From: Flaveria trinervia
Lineage: Eukaryota; Streptophyta; Magnoliopsida; Asterales; Asteraceae
Length of the DNA: 64,000 nucleotides
NCBI GenBank assembly: GCA_025506515.1
Contig: CM046451.1
Coordinates: forward strand, 67,232,284 to 67,296,283
Reading direction: 5' to 3'
In this document: piece after piece, positions 55,380 through 64,000 of the stretch
How the letters are laid out: the number at the start of each line of letters is the position of its first letter
Numbering within the stretch: the first letter of the stretch is position 1
Position numbers and translations under genes: made by a program
The notes under the pieces: model-generated
Databases searched by the model: none
The model's input: only the letters and a program-made list of their open reading frames with translations
What the model was told of the DNA's origin: nothing

Positions 55380-56296
55380 CTGCTTGGTGGCTAGAGGTGG
55401 TGGTGGTGGCGTGGTGTATATGAGAGGTGGTATGTGTGTGGGTAGTGATGTGTAAGCTGAAGTGGCGGTGGAAGTGATGTGGGGGAGTGGTGGAGTGGCT
55501 GAGGTAGTGGTGGTGTGTGTGGTGGCAGTAGTGGTGGTAGGTGGAATGGTAGCAGTGGTGGTGGTAGTGGTGGATGTAGTGGCTGTGGTAGTGGCTGTGG
55601 TGGTAGCTGAGGTCAAAGTAAACTTCAGTCTCTTCCCCTTCTTGCCATAGGGGTGAGCCATTCTATTCTTCCTTGTGCCTTTAGGCACTAAGGCTCCCCC
55701 TTGGCTATTGGTGGGTCCGGGGTATATGAGGGATCTGAAACAGTAGCAGCAACATCCTCGGACTCCCCTTGGCGTTCACCAACCACCCGTAAACCTCTCT
55801 CTGTGGCAACCACCCTACTGCCCACAGTCCTCGTCAGAGGCTCTCATCACTCTCCTCCTGCTCATTAGAAGGGCAAAACTCCTGATGGAAACTGGCGGTA
55901 GTGGCTTCTCCATGAGCGGGTGGCGGAGGTATAATATGTGCAGTGTTGGCCCTAGAAATACCAGGCCCAGAGTCTCCGCCGGTGTCAACGTCATCGTCAT
56001 CAGAGTCATCAGATGGGAGAGCAATCTACTTTACATCTGAGTCACTCTCCTCATGGCGCCGCTTACGCCTAGCCGATGCCATGTACTCTGCCAGGGCCAG
56101 ATGCTCGAAGAGTCTTCTCATAGGGGGTTTGACTTGCTTTCCCGTGTAGACCTTCATGCGCCCCAAAGTCGTATCATCCATTACCTCCAGTGATACCGCA
56201 TCGTGGCTCTCCTTAGGCAAGGCAGGCAGCTTCTCATCAATAATCATTTGTAAGAATCTGGATACATACGGAAGCCTTCCTTGCCTTTGGTCTCAA
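55380..56296 (-). pseudogene. Third ORF of element C, duplicated fragment
   Basis: Minus strand: from 56270 MIIDEKLPALPKESHDAVSL, VMDDTTLGRMKVYTGKQVKP, PMRRLFEHLALAEYMASARR, an acidic stretch, VVATERGLRVVGERQGE and the Thr-rich tract (55388-55615). Some sites are better preserved than in unit 1: DTTLGRMKVYTGK is in frame here but broken at 50116. The N-terminal half was lost in the 761-bp deletion. Confidence 0.88.
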
Positions 56297-56732
56297 GGTT
56301 CAGTCGGCCAACAAAGCTCATTCTCATAGTTTATTCGGCCAACTGAGTCATTCGTCTAGCTTAGTCATGCGATTGTAGTTCATCTAGGTGTCCAGTCGCC
56401 TGACCTACTATCTGTTCGAATGAAATTCGAATTTTGACCAAATCTAAGCATTAGACATCGTGGTTTGGTTCAATGGACTCGCAATAACCCTACTAAGTAT
56501 CTTAGAACCTTGATTTCAACATTTTACTTAGTTTTATTAGGTTATTAGTCCAACTTAAGTCTCGTTTCTTGTTAGGGCCGAGAATCGTAAATTTGGAGTC
56601 AAATCGACTGAAATTTGTGTTGATTGCACCGTATAATACCTGTGTAAACACCAAAGATCGTCAAAATATGAAATATGAAGTCAAATTAGGTCAGAGGAAA
56701 TTTTGGCAGGGTGACGGTATGTTGTGCGAATT
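56297..56732 (-). other. C spacer, duplicated, right of the deletion joint
   Basis: Matches 51020-51456 closely, no coding signal. It ends with GAATT at 56728-56732 in front of D copy 2. Confidence 0.88.
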
Positions 56733-57470
56733 TGTTGATACATATGTACCTAGATTTGGATCTTAATGAAATATGTCTTGAATGTCTTACGCTTATGTAA
56801 TGTTTGGGTACTTAATGAAATGAGAATGTTTGATTGTGATTTTTAATGTTTAATATTTCATTAATGAGTTGTGTAACGCATATTGACTAGATTATATAGG
56901 TTTGTGATTGTTTGAATTGATATGCATAATGTTATAATAGTTAATACATTCAAACTTGGTTAAGTGAAGTTCTCATGCGTCCGACTGGACCATCCGTCCC
57001 AGCAGTGGTCATGCGTCCGAATGGCCATGCGACTGAGTGTCCATGCACCTGAATGGTCCATACGCCTGAACAACTTCATGCGACTAACTCAGTTGCACGA
57101 CTGAACACTCAGTCGTCCGAATGGATCAACCGCATGGCTCAATCACATGAATGAACCATGCTAATGGTTCATTCGCCCAAATGAGCAAACTTAACGTATA
57201 AATACCACCTAATTCGTGAAAAAAACGTAAGCATCATACACACTTCGACTCCAGACGTACCCTAGCCATCCAGAGACCTCTAAGATCATACCCCAAGTTC
57301 ATAGATCGCATTAGATCGATTCCTATCGATTCTTAATGTTAGATTCAATACATAATTGTTTCTACGTGTGTTCTCACCGATTGGATCGCCAATCAAATAG
57401 GATTCTGCATTATTTGGTTCGGTATATACGTTAATCAGTTAGTACATTGTCAAGTACACGATCCCTAACA
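56733..57470 (+). repeat. 5' LTR of element D, copy 2 (738 bp)
   Basis: Starts TGTTGATACATATGTACC, ends GATCCCTAACA. TATAAATA at 57197-57204. It is a duplicate of 51457-52190 and not the other end of the same insertion, because the flanks on both sides are also duplicated and the polarity is 5' LTR to PBS in both. Confidence 0.93.
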
Positions 57471-57472
57471 AG

Positions 57473-57484
57473 TGGTATTAAAGC
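57473..57484 (+). other. Primer-binding site of element D, copy 2
   Basis: TGGTATTAAAGC, two changes from the standard site; the shared C-to-T predates the duplication. Confidence 0.87.
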
Positions 57485-57610
57485 CTTGGCTCTTGATTAC
57501 GTGTTGATTCAACCGTTTTTGATACAAAAATTGTGTTTTTTCACTAAAAACGCAATCTTTTGTGTCAAACAGCGTCTTAGACGTTTCCTGACCATAAAGT
57601 TTAGAGTATC

Positions 57611-58180
57611 TAACTTAGAGTATCTCGAGCCGTTTGGCGCTCCGTGCACCCTGCTGAAGAAGACTCAGGAGGGAAAATTCGATGAGAAGGTAGATGAAGG
57701 GATCTTTCTAGGATACAACATACCAAACAAGAGAGTTTACAACAACTCAACGGGTCAAGTACAGGTGTGGTGTAATGTTGATGTTCAGAGATACACCAAA
57801 CCACCTGCTGGAAAAGGGCCTACTTACTTCTTTGACTATGATGGATTATTCAAGTCCTTCAACATACCTCTCTCCACTTCCAAAGACGAGTTGGCAAACA
57901 AGATGATGTACGATGTCTTGAACACACCGTCTCAAGATTCAACACCATCCTGTTCATAAAGTTAATCATCTACCAACTCAAGGGGAGCACTTGATGTGAG
58001 TGACTCTTCCTCTGATGAAGAAAATGTGGAACATGATCAGAACAACCAGGATGCACAGGTTCCGACTACCACAAGTGCACAAGCATCTGACAGTGATGGT
58101 TTTGAGTCTTCTGAACCTCAGACTCCTATAGCCCAGATCCAGAACCAAATGTTCACAATCTTGATTCTGAGGTGGTCGTT
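57611..58180 (+). pseudogene. pol: Displaced integrase-end and linker block, D copy 2
   Basis: Starts NLEYLEPFGAPCTLLKKTQE and runs through EGIFLGYNIPNKRVYNNSTG, VWCNVDVQRYTKPPAGKGPT, FFDYDGLFKSFNIPLSTSKD and the acidic linker, then joins gag at VV-KAKAL. The in-place version is at 61701-62267 in the same element, about 570 bp each. At the left joint TTAGAGTATCT occurs twice (leader end and block start), a possible template-switch homology. Confidence 0.9.
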
Positions 58181-60568
58181 AAGGCCAAAGCTTTGAAGAA
58201 GGAGTTTGACAACTTCTCTTCAATGGGAAAGGAAGGCCTGGACGATGTGATCGGCAGATTCTACCACTTGATGAGTGAGATGCACACTCATGGAGTTACT
58301 ACGTCGATGGAGGATAAGGTATCCCACTTTGCAGATGGATTACCAGAGAAATGGGCTTCCGTCGTTTCTAATCTCAAATAGAATGGGATGCTCTCAAAGT
58401 TAGACATAAATGACTTCATTCTGAAACTGAGAGAGGAGGAGCTTAGGATGAAGTATAGAGCACAAAAGGCAACTATGACCAGAATCCTGCGCTCTACAAC
58501 GCGACTCCTCCGGTCAAGACATCTGGAACACCACTGCAAACTGCCTTCGTCTCAAGCTTAGAAAGTCTAGCACAAGTATCTACTTCAAGATCCAAAACAT
58601 CAGGGTCATCAGGTACGCAGTATATTATACCTGAAGCCAATGCAACAAAATTGAAGACCGATAACTTCGGTAACGTGACTGTTGAGGTGGCCAGAGAACA
58701 CATGGACCTCCTAGCTACTGTACTCCACTCCTATGATGGATTAATTGCTGGAAAGATAGGAAATTGCCACCTGGCAGATGAGGATTATGAACAGGTGGAT
58801 GAGATGGAGTTGGAACGAATGGATATTATGTGGGCCTTGGCAAGTGCTGTCCGATGAGCTAAGAAGTTTGTCAAAAAGACCGGACAAAACTTGGTTGCCA
58901 CCAAGGACACTACTTTTGGCTTCGACATGTCAAGGTCACCTGTTTCAACTGTGGTGAGAAAGGACACTTCAAGCGGGAGTGTGTGAAGACAAAGAAGACT
59001 GGTAATGGCAATCCTTTCTTGTCCTTCAATCGTCAGGACAATGCCACAACTAGTAGTCCTACTTCATCAAGCAAGGATCCTAAATCCTTGACAGCTAACG
59101 ATGATGAAGGGCAGGACTGGAGCTTTCAGTTCGTCACACCAGGAGAGTCCAACATAGCTAGTGTGGAGGACATTGATGACGATTCGGCTAATGAGGGAGA
59201 CATAGCAGTAGCGCTCACAATGTCAACTACTGATGACACTGCACCTGAGGTCAACCACCTTCTTAAAGAAGAAAAATCTGCGTCAACTTCATAATCACCA
59301 GAACCAGAGACAATACATTCTGCACACATGGCTGATTCCTCTTCAACATCTCAGGTAAGTACTACTAACCAGTTGTTTTATAATCATGCTTGTGTAATAA
59401 TTTTAGAGAAAGCATAGATTTAAAATTTGCTATGTTATTAGATCATAATGATAGCTTAGTAAAGGATCTGGAACTATGCATTGAAGCTAATAGAGTTTTA
59501 AAACAAAATGAGCACTGTTACAAGGAAAAGATAGACCTTTTGAACAAACAGCTTAGGGAAATAGAAGTAGTTTCCTTTAACCAAGCTAATGACATTAGGT
59601 ACTATCTTAACTCCTTAGAGGACACTAAGAAGCAGAAAGCTATTTTAGAAGTAGAAGTCAATTCCTTAAAACAAAAACTGCATAGTTGGACAAGTTCATC
59701 TCACATTGTCCAACACTTAGTGAGAGAAAAAAACAATGGGGAGAATTGGGATACAAAGTAGTTCCGCCACCACCTGAGACCTTGATGACCCCAAAAGTAA
59801 ACCAATTAATAATAACCCCATCAAGGATCATGTGGTGACCACTCCTCTTGTTAGTGACCCACATACCATAAGTAAATCAATTGTATCTGGCACTAAACAA
59901 AAGGAGTCCACTTCAAAGGCAAAAGGAAAAATTCCTTGTGTTAATCTGGAAAAAGAGTTTGAAAAGGTCAATATAAATTCTGGTTCAAACAAAGTCAAAT
60001 CAGAACCAAAAAAGACTGTTACACCTAATCAATCACGCACATCATGTCAAAGTCTAGGTAAACAAGAACTGAAAGATGTAAAACCAGATAAAACAATTAA
60101 GTTTGTAAAACCCAACCATACATCTAACAAAGAAGTGTATCAATCTAAACAAAATAAGGTCAACCGTGTGAGAACTACTTCTCCACAAAAACATTTAAAC
60201 CGTAAAGTTGAAAGCAGATCCTGCTGTAATTGTGGAGAGTACGGTCACATTGCGGCTCATTGTCCTTATTATCAGACACCGAGGAGGAAATGTGAACTTC
60301 CTAGACCTTTTAAGAGGTACTCAGTGATGCCTCCTAAAAAGGATAGTGAACCCACAGTTCAACCCATTAGCCAGTCGTCTGTCTATCACAAACAGGCCTT
60401 ACACAAAGCTGGACTATGGAAAGAAAAACCACTTCAGCATTTGAAAATGAGAACAAACAGACATCTGAGTTTTCCTCAATCTCAAATGGTCAATGGGTTG
60501 AGTTTATGTTATGTGACGCCTTGGGGAAACCCAAGCCAGTGAAGGCTTGGGTTCCTAACATGAACTAA
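58181..60568 (+). pseudogene. gag: Gag of element D, copy 2 (N-terminus missing)
   Basis: Starts headless at KAKALKKEFDNFSSMGKEGL. First zinc knuckle CFNCGEKGHFKREC at 58941-58982, intact. Acidic region 59100-59290, coiled coil 59390-59700 (LLNKQLREIEVVSFNQ), basic region 59832-60460 with a second knuckle CCNCGEYGHIAAHC near 60215-60256, intact. It ends VPNMN with TAA at 60566-60568. Stops and shifts near 58380, 58855, 59290 and 60430. No ATG in the right place, so it could not give a full Gag. Confidence 0.88.
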
Positions 60569-61790
60569 AGTTTTCATTGAATGTGCAGGGTGTTCGCTAT
60601 AGTGCTGAGACTAACACATGGATTGTAGATAGCGAAGCATCTAGGCACATGAGAGGGAACATAGCTCTCTTATTAAACATCAAACAAATCAAAGGAGGGC
60701 ATGTTTCATTTGCAGGAACAAAGGGGGGTACATCACGGCCCACGGAGAAGTGGGAAATCAGAAAGTTAAGTTTGACAAGGTAAACTATGTCCAACAATTA
60801 CAGAATAACTTACTTTCTGTTTCGCAAATATGTGATAAAGTCTTCAAAGTAGTCTTTGACAACAAGAAGTGCTACGTTCCGAAGAAGGACTACATGATCC
60901 CGGAGGACCAAGTTCTAATGTCAGCTTCAAGATATAATGATCTTTATGTCCTGGATCTTTCAAAGGCCTCCACAATGGATCGTGAAGTTCAGTGCTTCTT
61001 GTCCAAAGCTACTGAAAAGGACTCCATCTCCTGGCATAGGAGAATGGGACACATCAATCCAAGGAAGATGAATCACTTGATCCAGAATGATCTAGTTAGG
61101 GGAGTGAACGTCAAAAACATGCAACTCCTAGATTTTTGTGTTGCGTGCAAGAAGGGCAAACAGACAAAGAAGTCTCATAAGGAAAAGAAAGTTCATTCCA
61201 TAGAACTACCTCTTGAGCTTCTTCACATGGATCTGTTTGGTCCAATCTGTACAAGAAGCATCACAGGTGACTTGTACTGCTACGTAGTTTCTGATGACTA
61301 CTCAAGATTCTCTTAGGTAATGTTTCTGAAGTCCAAATAAAAAACATTTGAATCCTTCAACGAATTAATAACTACACTGAAATCCCTATACAAGCTGAAA
61401 GTACGACAAGTGCGCTCAGACAACAGAACCGAGTTCAAGATTCAGTTGATGGAAGCCTACTGCAAGGAAAAGGGAATTGTGTATCAATTTACCTCTGCTT
61501 ACACTCCTCAGATGAATGGTGTTGCTGAACAAAAAAATCATAGCTTGATAGAGACAGCATGGACTATGCTAGCAGACTCAAAACGACCTATTCAATTCTG
61601 GAATGAGGTAGTTGCAAATGCATGTTATATGCTCAATCGAGTTCTGGTAGTTAAACACCATGGAAAAACATGCTATGAGTTACTACAGCGACGTAAACCT
61701 AACTTAGTGTATCTGGAGCCGTTTGGCGCTCCGTGCACCCTGCTGAAGAAGACTAAGGAGGGAAATTCAATAAGAAGGTAGATGAAGGGA
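60569..61790 (+). pseudogene. pol: Protease and integrase of element D
   Basis: The pol ATG that overlaps the Gag stop in A has become AAG here. The protease site reads WIVDSEASRHM: the Gly of the catalytic DSG is Glu, which should kill it. The pre-integrase region NLLSVSQICDKVFKVVFD and SWHRRMGHINPRKMNHL is open (60750-61316). Integrase: LLHMDLFGPICTRS and VVSDDYSRFS then TAG; VRSDNRTEFK and QMNGVAEQKNHSLIE at 61410-61560 hold the second Asp and the Glu. The end piece LEPFGAPCTLLKKTKEG is at 61700-61760. Confidence 0.9.
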
Positions 61791-62480
61791 TCTTTCTAGA
61801 ATACAACATACTAAACAAGAGAGTTTACAACAACTCAACGGTCTAGTAGAGGTGTGGTGTAATGTTGATGTTCAGAGATACACCACACCACCTGTGGAAA
61901 AAGGGCCTGTTTTCTTCTTTGACTATGATAGATTCTTCAAGTCCTTCAACATACCTCTCTCCACTTCCGAGATGACTTGGAAAACATGATGATGTACGAC
62001 GTCTTGAACACACCGTCTCAAAATTCAACACCATCTGGTTCACAAAGTCAATCATCTACCAACTCAGGGGGAGAACTTGATGTGAGTGACTCTTTCTCTG
62101 ATGAAGAAAATATGCAACATGATCAGAACAACTAGGATGCACAGGTTCCAACTGTCACAACTCTACAAGCATCTGAGAGTGATGGTTCCGAGCCTTCTGA
62201 ACCTCAGACTCCTATAGCCTCAGATCCAGAACCAAATGTTCACAATCTTGATTCTGAGGTGGTCGTTCCAACAACTCCCGGCTCACGTCTAAACGTCTAT
62301 CATCCCTTGGATAATGTCATAGGACATGTGAGATCAGGAGTTCAGACCAGAAATCAGTTGTACTCAGCTGATTATACCTCTGTGATGGATAAGGGATACC
62401 TCATGACGGTGCCTATGGTTGCTTTGTGTCTCAGTTTGAGCCAAAGTATATTAGTGAAGCCCTAAATAATGAGGCATGGG
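61791..62480 (+). pseudogene. pol: Integrase-RT linker of element D (in place)
   Basis: Contains a decayed NNSTV-WCNVDVQRYTTPP stretch, an acidic Ser-rich part and SRLNVYHPLDNVIGHVRSGV (62278-62340), ending with an early RT segment PKYISEALNNEAW. It is the source-type copy of the displaced block, with several small indels. Confidence 0.83.
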
Positions 62481-63990
62481 TGAGTGCCATGCAAGAAGAA
62501 TTTCTTCAGTTCAAGAAGTTGGGTGTATGGACACTAGTGGATAGACCTAAATGTGCTAAGGTCTTTGGCACTTAATGGGTCTTGAAATGCAAGAAAGATG
62601 ATCAAGGAGTGAACATCAGAAACAAGGCTCGGCTTGTCGTTCAGGGTTTTCGACAAGTTGAGGGTATTGACTACAATGAAGTGTTTGCACCAGTGGCAAG
62701 AATGGAAGCCATCCGCATCTTCCTTGCCTATGCATCGTATATGAAGATCAAAGTAGATCAACTAGATGTGAAGAGTGCGTTCCTTCATGGTGAGATCCGA
62801 GAAACAGTGTATGTCAGTCAACCCGAGGGATTTGAGGATCCATATCATCGGGACAGAGTTTACAAACTTGACAAGGTGCTATACGGGCTTCATCAAGCTC
62901 CAAGGGCCTGGTATGGGAAACTCTCAACACATCTTGCGAAACATGGTTTTCGCAGGGGAGTCATTGACTGTACACTGTTTATCAAGGAAAAAGATGGAGA
63001 TTTACTGCTCGTACAAATCTATATCGATGACATAATCTTTGGTTCCAAAAACAAAGAATTATGTAAAGAGTTTGAAGAAGTAATGAAGGTGGAATTTGAG
63101 ATGAGTGCAATGGGAGAGATGAAGTTCTTTCTCGGGTTACAGGTGGATCAGACACCAAATGGGATCTTCCTACATCAGACCAAGTATGTAGGTGATATTC
63201 TTAGTTGGTTTGACATGGAGAATGCTTCTATAGCTGGACTCCTCGTGCTAGAAATCATGATGTAGCACCCGACAAGAATGGTGATCTGGTGGATGCCACT
63301 ATGTACCGAGGGATGATTAGATCTCTCATGTATCTCACTGCTTCACGACCTGATATCATGTATGCTACATGTCTATGTTCACGATATCAGACAAAGCCTA
63401 AAGTGAACCATCTTATTGGGGTCAAAAAGATTTTTCGTTATCTAAAGGGTACACCCAAACTTGGGTCGTGGTATCGTCATGATGACGACTTTGAGCTTAC
63501 AGCGTATATCTACTCGGACTACGGAGGCTGCAAGATGAACTACAAGTCTACATCAGCAGGGTCTTAGTTCTTTGGGAGAAGATTAGTAACCTGGAAGTGT
63601 AAGAAGCAGACCTCGATTGCATTGTCAACCTGTGAAGCCGAATATGTTACTACTGCAAGTTGCTGTTCATAAGTCATATGGATTCAACAGCAAATGTGGG
63701 ATTACGGTTTGAAATTCTCTTCTACTCCTATTTTTGTTGATAACTCAGCTGCAATTGCAGTCACTAAAAACCTGGTCCAACATCCTAAGACCAAACACAT
63801 CGGGATTAAAAATCACTTTATACGTGATTGCTTTGAAAAGAACTTAATCGATGTGGTAAAAATAAACATAGATTTTCAACGCGCTGACCTCTATACAAAG
63901 GCTTTTGACAAACCATGTTTTATATATCTGTTAGAGGTCAACGGCGTTAAAAAGAAAAGTGAGGTTAGTCCTGAAGATGACCATGTGTAG
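62481..63990 (+). pseudogene. pol: Reverse transcriptase and RNase H of element D
   Basis: The RT frame 62582-63265 is open for 227 codons: KARLVVQGFRQVEGIDYNE, FAPVARMEAIRIFLAYA, DVKSAFLHGEIRETVYVSQP, YGLHQAPRAWYGKLSTHL and catalytic YIDD at 63020-63031 (Val to Ile against A and B). A shift follows at about 63240. The next frame (63289-63567) has TASRPDIMYATCLCSRYQ. RNase H pieces: the SDYGGC Asp region, STCEAEYVTTASCC and FVDNSAAIAVTKNLVQHPKT (63694 on), with stops at about 63568 and 63670. This is the longest intact RT stretch in the window. Confidence 0.92.
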
Positions 63991-64000
63991 TCCGATGTGT

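Larger units (their letters stand above)
55137..60429. repeat. Tandem segmental duplication, unit 2 (5293 bp)
   Basis: Direct repeat of unit 1. Order: A LTR end (55137-55379), GATGA, C third ORF (55380-56296), C spacer (56297-56732), D LTR and 5' part (56733-60429). Compared with unit 1 it lacks 761 bp of C (50259-51019), the joint being GGTTC at 56297-56301. Past 60429 the sequence continues into unduplicated D, which places the original right end here. Confidence 0.92.
56733..64000 (+). mobile_element. Element D, copy 2 (continues past the window)
   Basis: 5' LTR, PBS, displaced integrase/linker block, gag, protease, integrase, linker, RT and RNase H, up to DEL-like end EDDHV at 63990. The spacer, third ORF and 3' LTR must lie to the right. 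All mosaic joints match copy 1. Broken frames in every gene. Confidence 0.92.

Noticed and set aside
51457..57470. 51457-52190 and 56733-57470 taken as the two LTRs of one element
   Set aside because: Both are followed by PBS and the same leader, and both are preceded by the same C spacer; they are 5' LTRs duplicated with their flanks.
57447..57959. 170-codon frame from LTR end through the displaced integrase block
   Set aside because: It starts in the LTR and PBS and owes its form to the mosaic joint; annotated as a displaced pol block.

Overview
This window is plant nuclear DNA made almost entirely of LTR retrotransposons. The evidence is plant-type primer-binding sites (TGGTATCAGAGC, complementary to initiator tRNA-Met), Ty1/Copia pol order (protease, integrase, reverse transcriptase, RNase H), long Gag proteins with zinc knuckles, and an extra ORF between pol and the 3' LTR. 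That combination fits the Sirevirus (SIRE) lineage of Copia. The protein style suggests a dicot, perhaps Asteraceae, but this is a weak inference. I found no convincing host gene.

Layout. Positions 1-6775 are AT-rich DNA without genes. Positions 6780-7735 hold a decayed 3' end of an older element on the minus strand (F). From 7736 on there is a nest, which I resolved by matching LTRs and target-site duplications (TSDs). Element C (minus; 3' LTR 7736-8465) was split by element A (minus; 10431-49335; TSD GATGA). A was split in its third ORF by element B (plus; 13487-38221; TSD ACTTT). B was split in reverse transcriptase by element E (plus; 19168-31856; TSD ACTC). Removing the inserts gives about 14.2 kb for A, 12.0 kb for B and 12.7 kb for E. 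C continues at 49341-51456, where element D (plus; LTR 51457-52190) entered it. By-eye LTR divergence (E lowest, A and B higher) agrees with the nesting order.

Right part. Positions 49103-55136 and 55137-60429 are a direct tandem duplication covering the A/C junction, part of C and the 5' half of D. The breakpoints share CACTTCA. The second unit lost 761 bp between GGTTC repeats. D was already rearranged before the duplication: a block of about 570 bp from the integrase end and linker lies between its leader and a beheaded gag. The second D copy runs on through pol to the window end.

How the parts work. LTRs give promoter and terminator; Gag forms particles; pol supplies protease, integrase, RT and RNase H. 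The third ORF is of unknown function. All coding regions here have frameshifts or stops, so every element looks dead. The most interesting pattern is that each family uses its own short palindromic word, repeated both in the LTR upstream of a TATA box and in the pol-ORF3 spacer upstream of a second TATA-like box. This suggests a duplicated promoter module that drives ORF3.
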